Source: Actinomycetota bacterium
GTDB lineage: Bacteria > Actinomycetota > Actinomycetes > Nanopelagicales > Nanopelagicaceae
Length of the DNA stretch: 7,156 nt
Direction: 5' to 3'
Assembly (NCBI GenBank): GCA_009706135.1
Contig: WLRX01000044.1
Location: 1-7,156, forward strand
This document shows positions 1 through 6,663 of the stretch, one piece after another. A program made the position numbers and the translations under genes. The notes under the pieces are model-generated. The model was not told the DNA's origin. It was given only the letters and a program-made list of their open reading frames with translations, and made no database searches. Numbering within the stretch: the stretch's first letter is position 1; the number at the start of each line of letters is the position of its first letter.

Positions 1-571
1 CATCAGGTAGCAAAAGCAAGGTGGAACCATTTTTCATCTTTTCAATGGCCAACTCGACTATTTCTGAGTAGGCAGACTTATGGGGTGTGTGCATCATAAA
101 GTAATTTTGTGGACTTCTTTTGTTAGGAATCGCCCTCTTATCTGGTTCGAGGATTGAGGGTTCTACATTTTTTTCTACCGAAGCAACACGCGAAGGTATA
201 CCGAATTTGATTAAAGAATAAGCATCACTGGCCCAGTACTCTGCCATGAGTTTATAAAACTCAATCACAGCAGAGTTTGCAACAGGAATTTCTCCCAGAA
301 CTGATTCGATAATTTTGAATTGTTGCGTCATTTCATTTGTTTCAATAATTTCTACCACCAGGGCTTCACAACTTCGAGAGTTAAATGGAACCTTTAGACG
401 CGAGCCAATCGATATCTTGCCTATCAATTCATTCGGACAGCGATATGAGAAAATTCCATCTAAATGAGAAATGCCTGAGTCAACCCATACGTTAACAACA
501 ATATGAGAATCGGCAGTAGTTGCGGATCGATACGCTTCTCTTTTAAGGCGTAGCGGTTTTACGCTGTGCAT
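1..571 (-). CDS. priA: Primosomal protein N' (PriA), actinobacterial type, N-terminal part, cut by window edge
   Basis: My own translation of the minus strand from ATG at 571 gives 190 open codons running off the left edge. PriA recognises stalled forks and reloads the replisome. The PriA N-terminal DNA-binding domain is recognisable at about residues 24-130: an HLDGIFSY segment at 36-43 matches the family HLD-x-x-F-x-Y pattern, followed by a P-x-EL-like turn, an IGSRLKVPF strand (55-63) and a conserved IKFGIPSR stretch (121-128). The start of the helicase region is visible at 158-190, but where helicases carry a Walker A loop this protein reads HTPHKSAY (161-168), followed by the strand STLLLLPD (183-190). 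Actinobacterial PriA proteins are known to lack helicase motifs, so this is probably a structural restart factor rather than an active helicase. The gene starts 15 bases after metK with no clear ribosome binding site. A start further in is possible, since residues 1-23 are less conserved. Confidence 0.88.
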   Translation of the reverse strand, partial: MHSVKPLRLKREAYRSATTADSHIVVNVWVDSGISHLDGIFSYRCPNELIGKISIGSRLKVPFNSRSCEALVVEIIETNEMTQQFKIIESVLGEIPVANSAVIEFYKLMAEYWASDAYSLIKFGIPSRVASVEKNVEPSILEPDKRAIPNKRSPQNYFMMHTPHKSAYSEIVELAIEKMKNGSTLLLLPD

Positions 572-586
572 GGGAATATCTAGAAA

Positions 587-1783
587 TTATTTGATTGCTG
601 CGCGCAAAGCATCGACGCGACTAGTTGACTCCCACGTGAAATCCTTTAACTCACGTCCAAAGTGTCCATAAGCGCTTGTTTTAGAATAAATAGGGCGAAG
701 CAGGTCCAGATCGCGAATAATTGCGGCCGGACGCAAATCAAAAACTTGTAGGACAGCGTCTTGAATTTTGTTTACGGGCACAGTTTCGGTGCCGAAAGTT
801 TCAACAAATAAACCCACTGGTTGTGCCTTGCCGATCGCGTAGGCAACTTGGACTTCGCACCGACGAGCGAAACCTGCTGCAACAACGTTTTTAGCAACCC
901 AGCGCATTGCATACGCAGCAGACCGATCAACCTTCGAAGGATCTTTTCCACTGAAAGCGCCCCCGCCGTGTCGAGCCATGCCTCCGTAAGTATCTACAAT
1001 AATTTTGCGACCTGTTAAACCGGCGTCTCCCATTGGTCCGCCAATAACGAATCGTCCTGTTGGATTTATGAGAATTCGCAAATCATTTTTTGGCAAATCA
1101 ATTTTAGCGATAATCGGGTTAATAACTTGTTCGATAATTTCTGGAGTTAGTTGTTTTTCAACTGATACTTCTTCTGCGTGTTGTGAAGAAATAACAAGGG
1201 TGTTGAGAGCAACAGCTTTATCGCCTTCGTACTCGATAGTTACTTGAGTTTTTCCATCCGGGCGTAAATAAGGCAACGCCCCAGATTTGCGGACTTTAGC
1301 TAGTTGTGCAGCCAATTCGTGGGCTAACCAAATTGGCAATGGCATCAACTCTTTAGTGTCATCACACGCATAACCAAACATCAAACCTTGATCGCCAGCT
1401 CCCTGCAGATCAAGTGGATCTACTGAAGCTGCGACGCGATTTTCGTAGGCATCATCTACGCCTTGGGCAATATCTTGAGATTGTTGACCGATTGAAACTG
1501 ATACTCCACATGAATTCCCATCGAAACCTTTTACCGATGAGTCATAACCAATATTGAGGACGGTTTCGCGGATGATTCCTGTTACATCAGCGTAGGCATC
1601 AGTTGTAACTTCACCGGCAACATGAACTTGTCCTGTGGTAATTAATGTTTCTACAGCAACTCTAGATTTCTTATCTTGTCCGATAAGAGAGTCCAAAATC
1701 GCATCGGAAATCTGGTCTGCAATTTTATCTGGATGACCTTCGGTCACTGATTCGGATGTGAAAAGTCTCTTAGCCATTGGCAT
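587..1783 (-). CDS. metK: S-adenosylmethionine synthase (methionine adenosyltransferase)
   Basis: This cytoplasmic enzyme makes S-adenosylmethionine from methionine and ATP, releasing phosphate and diphosphate. The 398 residues are full length for the bacterial family. Signatures in order are [20 protein letters not shown] (8-27, with His17 and Lys20 in the ATP/methionine site), [10 protein letters not shown] (49-58), [12 protein letters not shown] (128-139), GDAGLTGRK (252-260) and the glycine-rich [19 protein letters not shown] (273-291) that binds the phosphates. All family motifs appear intact. The first ATG at 1783 lies inside the end of coaBC (14-base overlap) and has an AGG seven bases upstream. 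A second ATG at 1777 (residue 3) fits the usual [14 protein letters not shown] N terminus better but is too far from that AGG. I keep 1783. Position between coaBC and priA is the usual actinobacterial order. I see no SAM riboswitch; expression probably comes from the upstream operon. Confidence 0.97.
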   Translation of the reverse strand: MPMAKRLFTSESVTEGHPDKIADQISDAILDSLIGQDKKSRVAVETLITTGQVHVAGEVTTDAYADVTGIIRETVLNIGYDSSVKGFDGNSCGVSVSIGQQSQDIAQGVDDAYENRVAASVDPLDLQGAGDQGLMFGYACDDTKELMPLPIWLAHELAAQLAKVRKSGALPYLRPDGKTQVTIEYEGDKAVALNTLVISSQHAEEVSVEKQLTPEIIEQVINPIIAKIDLPKNDLRILINPTGRFVIGGPMGDAGLTGRKIIVDTYGGMARHGGGAFSGKDPSKVDRSAAYAMRWVAKNVVAAGFARRCEVQVAYAIGKAQPVGLFVETFGTETVPVNKIQDAVLQVFDLRPAAIIRDLDLLRPIYSKTSAYGHFGRELKDFTWESTSRVDALRAAIK

Positions 1784-2969
1784 AACTTAACCTAGAAACC
1801 ACATTATCGAGAATCATTCTGGCTACTTTAGCCTTGGAAGTTTGCTCAATACGTGTGCTTATGCCATCCGAACTTATCAAAAATCCAGCACTAAGGTCCG
1901 AGCCAAATATCGCACCACCAGATACATCGTTGACATATATGAAATCTAAATCCTTGGTCTTTAACTTTTCGCGGCCGGATTCCTCAATATTTGACGTTTC
2001 GGCAGCAAAGCCAATAATTAATTGCGAATCATTCGCAGCAGAACTTAAATCGGCAAGAATGTCGTCATTTTCAACTAGATCGATCGAATTAAATTCTTTC
2101 TTCTTAATTTTTTCAGACGATGAAGTAGATGGTTTGGCATCAGATACAGCGGCTGACATAACTAGTACATCGCAATTCTGCATTTTTTGCTTAAGGACGA
2201 GGTGCATCTGTTGCGCGGTTTCGACTCGGATAGTTTCGATTCCGGCAATATCAGATATATTCGAATTAGCTAAAACGAGAGATACTTCGGCACCCCTATT
2301 GCGCGCTTCTACCGCGATAGCTACTCCCTGCTTACCAGAGCTGCGATTTCCAATGAAACGAACTGGGTCTATGGCTTCGCGTGTCCCACCGGCAGAAATT
2401 AGCAATTTTTTCCCTTTTAGATCCTGATGTGAACCAATGTAAGTCAGGAAGGCTGAAATAATTTCTGATGTTTCAGGAAATCTTCCTATACCGGAATCAT
2501 CACCCGTCAAGCGACCTTCATCTGGATTCATGACTTCAAATCCACGTGCTCTCAATGTTCTCACATTTTCTTGCGTACTTTCATTGAGCCACATGTTTGG
2601 ATGCATAGCAGGTACTAAGAACTTAGGCGCTTTACTTGCAGATACGACATTAGTTAACAAGTCCTCTGCTCGCCCTTGAGCCAATCGAGAAAGGAGATCT
2701 GCTGTAACCGGTGCAATTATGATTGCCTCGGATAGTTCTGCAAGGGACACATGTTTAACTTGCTCAACGTTTTCCCAAACTTCGGTGCTAACACTTCTGC
2801 CAGATAATGCTTCCCATGTAGCGCTTCCAACAAAATTTAAACTAGAGGGTGTTGGAACGACAGTGATAGAAAAATCAAGATCCTGAAGACGCCTAAGAAG
2901 CTCACATGACTTGTACGCAGCAATTCCGCCACCAATTCCGAGAATAATCTCTCGCTTGGCACTACTCAT
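1770..2969 (-). CDS. coaBC: Bifunctional phosphopantothenoylcysteine decarboxylase / phosphopantothenate-cysteine ligase
   Basis: CoaBC performs two successive steps of coenzyme A synthesis: CTP-dependent joining of cysteine to 4'-phosphopantothenate (CoaB), then FMN-dependent decarboxylation to 4'-phosphopantetheine (CoaC). The 399 residues match the family. The CoaC flavoprotein domain is N-terminal (about 1-180): [10 protein letters not shown] (11-20) at the FMN phosphate, the catalytic His73 in VKHVS, and PAMHPNMW (120-127). The CoaB domain follows (about 185-399): [20 protein letters not shown] (192-211), where Asn208 corresponds to the asparagine that contacts the acyl-cytidylate, AAVSDAKP (273-280), and the CTP-site lysine motif KIKK (287-290). 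The loop equivalent to the E. coli active-site cysteine flap reads [10 protein letters not shown] (154-163) without cysteine, and PAMH replaces PAMN; I recall both as usual in actinobacterial CoaBC. The gene begins 11 bases after rpoZ with only a weak AAGA upstream, and its end overlaps metK. Confidence 0.96.
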   Translation of the reverse strand: MSSAKREIILGIGGGIAAYKSCELLRRLQDLDFSITVVPTPSSLNFVGSATWEALSGRSVSTEVWENVEQVKHVSLAELSEAIIIAPVTADLLSRLAQGRAEDLLTNVVSASKAPKFLVPAMHPNMWLNESTQENVRTLRARGFEVMNPDEGRLTGDDSGIGRFPETSEIISAFLTYIGSHQDLKGKKLLISAGGTREAIDPVRFIGNRSSGKQGVAIAVEARNRGAEVSLVLANSNISDIAGIETIRVETAQQMHLVLKQKMQNCDVLVMSAAVSDAKPSTSSSEKIKKKEFNSIDLVENDDILADLSSAANDSQLIIGFAAETSNIEESGREKLKTKDLDFIYVNDVSGGAIFGSDLSAGFLISSDGISTRIEQTSKAKVARMILDNVVSRLSYANG

Positions 2970-2980
2970 TTTCTTAAAGT

Positions 2981-3229
2981 TTAAGCTGTTGGTTCGAGAT
3001 TTTCGATTGTTAACAAGCCCTCATTAATTTCACGCAAAGCAATTGAAAGCGGCTTCTCGTGCACATGAGTTTCAACCAGTGGTCCGACATATTCAAGTAG
3101 GCCTTCACCTAACTGAGAATAATAAGCATTAATCTGACGAGCACGCTTTGCTGCGTAGAGTACGAGGCTATATTTCGAACCGCTTTTGTCTAACAATTCA
3201 TCAATAGGTGGATTTGTAATTCCGTCCAT
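2981..3229 (-). CDS. rpoZ: DNA-directed RNA polymerase omega subunit
   Basis: Omega is the small subunit that wraps the C terminus of beta' and aids assembly and stability of RNA polymerase. The 82-residue product has the family layout: an N-terminal [20 protein letters not shown] segment (7-26), the AAKRARQI helix (26-33), and the hallmark [13 protein letters not shown] (59-71) that packs on beta'. Between these lies a [18 protein letters not shown] stretch (36-53) typical of actinobacterial omega proteins and longer than the E. coli equivalent. The start has the best ribosome binding site in the window, GAGGAG eight bases upstream of ATG. It sits 38 bases after the mIHF-gmk stop and 11 bases before coaBC. 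The gmk-rpoZ pairing is widely conserved in bacteria. Confidence 0.96.
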   Translation of the reverse strand: MDGITNPPIDELLDKSGSKYSLVLYAAKRARQINAYYSQLGEGLLEYVGPLVETHVHEKPLSIALREINEGLLTIENLEPTA

Positions 3230-3237
3230 TGTTTCTA

Positions 3238-3243
3238 CTCCTC
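3238..3243 (-). promoter_or_regulatory. Ribosome binding site of rpoZ
   Basis: GAGGAG on the minus strand lies eight bases before the rpoZ ATG at 3229. It is a near-ideal Shine-Dalgarno match in the largest intergenic gap (3230-3267), and it fixes the rpoZ start. Several neighbouring genes have none, so rpoZ may be translated independently of the gene before it. Confidence 0.8.
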
Positions 3244-3267
3244 GTTGCTGTACTAATGGGGTAAGCC

Positions 3268-4143
3268 CTAGTGGGCAGAGGCTAAGGATAACAGTTTCCG
3301 CACTACGTTCTCGACCTGATCATTTATGACGCGATAATCAAAGAATGAGGCTGCCGCCAGCTCTTCTTGGGCAAGTTCAAGGCGTTCGGCTCGTCTCTGT
3401 GGGGAATCCGTGGCACGTTTTTCTAGACGGGAAACTAGCTCTTCCCACGTTGGTGGTTCTAGAAACACGAGTATCGCTTCTGGTGCTTGGATTTTTACTT
3501 GTTTAGCACCTTCAATATCTATTTCTAAAAGTACATTTTTCCCAGCGGATAAACCATGTTCAACGGGTTCGCGAGGTGTGCCGTATCTAGCCCCTGCAAA
3601 ATGTGCCCACTCTAAAAAATGATTCTTTGCGATTTCTTGATCAAACTCTTCTTCCGTTAAAAAGTAATATTCAACTCCGTTGTTTTCAGTTATGCGAGGT
3701 TTACGGGTGGTTGACGAAACGCTCACCCAAAAAGTTCCGTGTTCGCGTATGTATGCGGCAATTGTACTTTTCCCTACACCTCCTGGTCCTGAAAGAACTA
3801 TAAGTTTTCCACGAGAATGCCCTGGACTAAATTCATTACGCAATGCATTTACTTGGTGCTTACCGAGTCCTTGAATCCGACGAGTTGGTGAAATATTTAA
3901 GCGCTCCATGATCGCGGTGGCTCTAATTTTGCCCACCCCATTCAGAGCTGCCAATAACTCTGAAACGCGCATTTTCGCGATCACCGCATCTTTTTCGGCC
4001 AAGATAAGAACATCAGAAAGAGAAAACTCTCCTGACTTTATTTTGGTTTTCACTGAAGAACGAATCTGCCTCGATTCTTTTGCTCTAACCAGCGCTGCAC
4101 TACGTTCATCAGCAGTTAATTGCGGTGGCGCTCCCATGTACAT
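3268..4143 (-). CDS. gmk: Fusion protein: actinobacterial integration host factor (mIHF) domain plus guanylate kinase
   Basis: One uninterrupted 291-residue frame joins two proteins that are usually separate neighbours. Residues about 3-105 match mIHF, the actinobacterial nucleoid-associated DNA-binding protein: [13 protein letters not shown] (6-18), [19 protein letters not shown] (57-75) and [14 protein letters not shown] (84-97), the last forming the DNA-binding helical region. After a short linker (106-112), residues 113-291 are a full guanylate kinase, which converts GMP and ATP to GDP and ADP. It shows the P-loop GPGGVGKST (119-127), the GMP-binding SSTTRKPR (143-150) and GVEYYFLT (156-163), YGTP (187-190), [11 protein letters not shown] (206-216) and the arginine-rich lid (239-251). 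The P-loop has Gly where most guanylate kinases have Ser (GPSG). No in-frame ATG, GTG or TTG lies at the junction to start the kinase alone. The mIHF alignment fits the second ATG at 4137 as well as the first at 4143. No Shine-Dalgarno is visible; the gene begins 18 bases after pyrF. Confidence 0.93.
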   Translation of the reverse strand: MYMGAPPQLTADERSAALVRAKESRQIRSSVKTKIKSGEFSLSDVLILAEKDAVIAKMRVSELLAALNGVGKIRATAIMERLNISPTRRIQGLGKHQVNALRNEFSPGHSRGKLIVLSGPGGVGKSTIAAYIREHGTFWVSVSSTTRKPRITENNGVEYYFLTEEEFDQEIAKNHFLEWAHFAGARYGTPREPVEHGLSAGKNVLLEIDIEGAKQVKIQAPEAILVFLEPPTWEELVSRLEKRATDSPQRRAERLELAQEELAAASFFDYRVINDQVENVVRKLLSLASAH

Positions 4144-4161
4144 AATCTACTGGAAATAAAA

Positions 4162-4872
4162 TCAAGAATTAAGAATTTCAGCCGAAATCTCACGTGCGCG
4201 CTTTCCTATCTCAACTCCGGATGACTCCCATGCGCTAGTTATTGGTCGACCTATAACAACGAAATTGGCGCCCGCTGAAATAGCTTGAGCTGGTGTCATG
4301 GTGCGATTTTGATCGTCTTTTCCGGACATGGATGACGGACGAACTCCAGGTGTAATAATTAGCGTTTCCTTACCAACAACAGAGCGAATACTAGCTGTCT
4401 CTAAAGGCGAACAAACTATCGCCGCTGCACCTGCTGCGACTGCTAATTGAGCAAGGTTTGTTGCTGAACTCAATGCGTTATCGGCAAAACCAACCGCTTT
4501 TACATCGTCTTCCGATAACGAAGTTAAAATTGTTACAGCTGCTATTTTGGTTCCTGGAGCGCTTTGAACTGCAGCTTTAATCATTTGGCTTCCACCGCTT
4601 GCATGAATGGTTAGGAACAAGGGGTTCATGAGCGCTGCATTCGTAGCTGCTTGAGCCACAGTATTAGGAATGTCGTGTAATTTTAAATCCAAAAAAATCT
4701 CAGCATCTGAATTCTCCGTGATAGCGCGAACTCCTTGCGAACCAAAATTTAAAAAGAATTCAAGTCCTAACTTAAAAACTTGAATATATTCTGCTGTATG
4801 TGCGATCCATGCTTTTGCTAATTCAAGATCTGAGGTATCAACTGCAAGAATTATTGGCGCCTTGGTATTCAT
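4162..4872 (-). CDS. pyrF: Orotidine 5'-phosphate decarboxylase (group I)
   Basis: PyrF decarboxylates OMP to UMP, the last step of de novo pyrimidine synthesis. The 236-residue TIM barrel has the group I (E. coli/B. subtilis-like) catalytic array: Asp11 in AVDTSD, Lys34 in VFKLG, and LDLKLHDIPNTV (61-72) with the Asp62-Lys64-Asp67 D-x-K-x-x-D triad. Phosphate-binding loops are TPGVRP (174-179) and VIGRPIT (206-212). Its length and motif differ from the longer (about 275-residue) group III enzyme of Mycobacterium and Streptomyces. The ATG overlaps the pyrD stop as ATGA, a sign of translational coupling, and a GGAG stands seven bases upstream. It completes the carB-pyrK-pyrD-pyrF block. Confidence 0.96.
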   Translation of the reverse strand: MNTKAPIILAVDTSDLELAKAWIAHTAEYIQVFKLGLEFFLNFGSQGVRAITENSDAEIFLDLKLHDIPNTVAQAATNAALMNPLFLTIHASGGSQMIKAAVQSAPGTKIAAVTILTSLSEDDVKAVGFADNALSSATNLAQLAVAAGAAAIVCSPLETASIRSVVGKETLIITPGVRPSSMSGKDDQNRTMTPAQAISAGANFVVIGRPITSAWESSGVEIGKRAREISAEILNS

Positions 4873-5816
4873 TCCTCATCTCCAGGTTCTTCGATCTGTC
4901 GATGAGCGAAACCAACAGCTTGAGCAACGGAAGTAAATCCGCGTTCTGTAAGTAATTCTTTGAGTTCATTTTGAATAGTAATAATTGCTGCAGGATCGGC
5001 AAAAGATGCGGTACCTACAGACACTCCCTTAGCGCCAGCTAAGATCAATTCAAAAGCATCGCGACCAGTAGAAACGCCACCCATACCCAAAATTGGTATC
5101 TTAGGTAAAGCTTCATGAACTTGATAAATAGCTCGCACCGCAATCGGTCTAATAGCTGGACCCGATAAGCCACCAGTTTTTCCGCCCAAATGCGGTCTCA
5201 TCGTGTCTAAATTGATTACCATCGATAGAACAGTATTTATTAACGCTAACCCATCAGCTCCTGCGTCAACTACACCTTTAGCGATAGAAACTAAATCAGT
5301 TACATCCGGGGATAACTTAGCGATAATTGGCAATTCGCCTCCTAAAGTTCTGCGCACGCCATCAATAACTCTCCGAGATGCTTCTGGATCACATGCAAAA
5401 ACCAATCCACGATTTTCGACGTTAGGACATGAAATATTTACTTCTAAGGCACTAATTCCAGTCGCCGATCTAATCTTTCGTGCAAGAGTTGCATACTCTT
5501 CAACAGTTTCACCTGCAATGGAAACAATTACTCGAGCTTTTTGACTAACTAACCAAGGTAAATCGTGGGCTAAAAAGGAATCAATCCCAGGACCTTGTAA
5601 ACCGATGGAATTAATCATTCCACTTGGAGTTTCAGCCATACGTGGTGTTGGTCGTCCGTGGCGGGCTTTGCTCATCACTGATTTTGTTACGACAGCGCCG
5701 ATTTCTCGAAGGTCAATAAATTGAGCTAGTTCCTTGCCTGAGCTAGCGCATCCACTTGCTGTGAAGAGAGGTGAAGGAAACCATGCATTAGCAATTGTTG
5801 TTGATAAATCAATCAC
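4869..5816 (-). CDS. pyrD: Dihydroorotate dehydrogenase, class 1B catalytic subunit
   Basis: PyrD oxidises dihydroorotate to orotate using FMN. The 315 residues follow the class 1B pattern: KSVMSKARHGRPTPRMAETP (45-64), NSIGLQGPG (69-77), and EVNISCPNVENRG (125-137) with Cys130 as the expected catalytic base; class 2 enzymes use serine. GGLSGPAIRPIAVRAIYQV (215-233), GMGGVSTGRDA (244-254) and VGTA (267-270) form the substrate and FMN-phosphate sites. Class 1B enzymes are cytoplasmic and pass electrons to NAD through a PyrK partner, and a pyrK-type gene is directly upstream. There is no N-terminal membrane-binding extension, unlike class 2. The start is GTG at 5816, supported by GAGG seven bases upstream and by the GTGA overlap with the pyrK stop. 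Confidence 0.96.
   Translation of the reverse strand: MIDLSTTIANAWFPSPLFTASGCASSGKELAQFIDLREIGAVVTKSVMSKARHGRPTPRMAETPSGMINSIGLQGPGIDSFLAHDLPWLVSQKARVIVSIAGETVEEYATLARKIRSATGISALEVNISCPNVENRGLVFACDPEASRRVIDGVRRTLGGELPIIAKLSPDVTDLVSIAKGVVDAGADGLALINTVLSMVINLDTMRPHLGGKTGGLSGPAIRPIAVRAIYQVHEALPKIPILGMGGVSTGRDAFELILAGAKGVSVGTASFADPAAIITIQNELKELLTERGFTSVAQAVGFAHRQIEEPGDEE
4880..4883 (-). promoter_or_regulatory. Ribosome binding site of pyrF
   Basis: GGAG on the minus strand sits seven bases before the pyrF ATG at 4872, inside the last codons of pyrD. Together with the ATGA overlap it supports this start and reinitiation by ribosomes finishing pyrD. Confidence 0.65.
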
Positions 5817-6661
5817 GCGTGCGCCTCAGGAATCTTTCCAACTAAATCCCAGACAACGCTTGCACCGTTCATTACTGGTCCATCAATGCACGATCGCTTC
5901 ATGGAAATACTTCCATCTGCATCGCTCACAGGTAAAACACATGTCATACATATTCCAACACCACATGCCATTGATTCTTCGACAGCACACTGATGTACAA
6001 CATCAGTGCCTGCAACAATCTCGGAAATGGCTCGCAACATCGGCATGGGTCCACATGAATAAATTACATCAACTAAACCATCTGCAACTAAACCAGGGAT
6101 GGGTTCTGTAACGCGACCGCGTTCGCCCATGGAACCGTCTTCTGTATAAATTCGCAAAATGTTGACAGATCGCTTTCCTTCCATCGGCGCATAAATCTTG
6201 CCGCCTGTACTTGCACCTAAGTACATATCAACCCGACAACCACGACTTTTCAATACTTCGGCTAACCCAAATAATGGCGCAGAGCCATACCCGCCACCTA
6301 TTAATAAGGCTCGAACAGGTTCAGTTGGTATACCAAAAGCGGAACCAAGTGGTGCAATGAGATCAATTTCTGAACCTTCGGTCTGAGAACATAGCCACTT
6401 ACTCCCTTTACCAAACGGAGCAACGATTAACTCCATAGAACCACCATATGGACCCGAGAGTGACACCCGAGAGATGGCAAAAGCGCGCCGTAGAATCATG
6501 CTTGCATTATCTCCGCCAACGCGAATGGCAGCGAAATTTCCAGGCTTGCACACGTTTACTATCTCGCCAACATTCAAAACAATCTGGTGATACTGACCGA
6601 CTCTTTTATTTGATACGACCGTAACATTCATTCTGCTAGCAAACTTGTTAATTGATGACAT
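5813..6661 (-). CDS. pyrK: Dihydroorotate dehydrogenase electron-transfer subunit (FAD, 2Fe-2S)
   Basis: PyrK pairs with class 1B PyrD and carries electrons from its FMN through a 2Fe-2S cluster and FAD to NAD. Numbered from the ATG at 6661 (282 residues), it shows a ferredoxin-reductase-type FAD domain with RRAFAIS (58-64), a nucleotide-binding GGGYGSAPLFGLAEVL (122-137), the late CGPMPML (203-209), and a C-terminal cluster domain with Cys233, Cys238, Cys241 and Cys258 (C-x4-C-x2-C-x16-C, ending in CIDGPV). All four ligands are present, so it should be functional. The start is uncertain. ATG 6661 lies two bases after the carB stop, a TTG at 6676 would overlap carB and add five residues, and an ATG at 6631 would begin MNVTVVSNKR, close to typical PyrK N termini. 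None has a good ribosome binding site. The 3' end overlaps pyrD by four bases. Confidence 0.93.
   Translation of the reverse strand: MSSINKFASRMNVTVVSNKRVGQYHQIVLNVGEIVNVCKPGNFAAIRVGGDNASMILRRAFAISRVSLSGPYGGSMELIVAPFGKGSKWLCSQTEGSEIDLIAPLGSAFGIPTEPVRALLIGGGYGSAPLFGLAEVLKSRGCRVDMYLGASTGGKIYAPMEGKRSVNILRIYTEDGSMGERGRVTEPIPGLVADGLVDVIYSCGPMPMLRAISEIVAGTDVVHQCAVEESMACGVGICMTCVLPVSDADGSISMKRSCIDGPVMNGASVVWDLVGKIPEAHA
5824..5827 (-). promoter_or_regulatory. Ribosome binding site of pyrD, fixing a GTG start
   Basis: GAGG on the minus strand, seven bases before the GTG at 5816, lies within the last codons of pyrK. It supports the non-ATG start, and the overlap GTGA links pyrK termination to pyrD initiation. 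Confidence 0.65.
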
Positions 6662-6663
6662 TA

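Noticed and set aside
1784..1800. Possible SAM-responsive element before metK
   Set aside because: The sequence before metK is coaBC coding sequence with no riboswitch-like fold visible; there is no room for a leader.
1834..2427. 197-codon open frame on the plus strand, antisense to coaBC
   Set aside because: It lies wholly inside coaBC, whose catalytic motifs are intact. The translation is rich in Ser, Ile and Cys with no recognisable domain, as expected for an antisense shadow.
3265..3276. GCCC-ACTA-GGGC inverted repeat at the end of the mIHF-gmk gene, possible terminator before rpoZ
   Set aside because: The stem is only four base pairs, overlaps the stop codon, and no run of T follows on the minus strand. 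It is too weak to call a terminator.
5203..5544. 113-codon open frame on the plus strand inside pyrD
   Set aside because: Antisense shadow of a conserved enzyme, with no domain or start signal.
5734..6111. 125-codon open frame on the plus strand across the pyrK-pyrD junction
   Set aside because: It is antisense to two well-supported genes. The translation is rich in His and Gln with no known motif and has no ribosome binding site or gene context.
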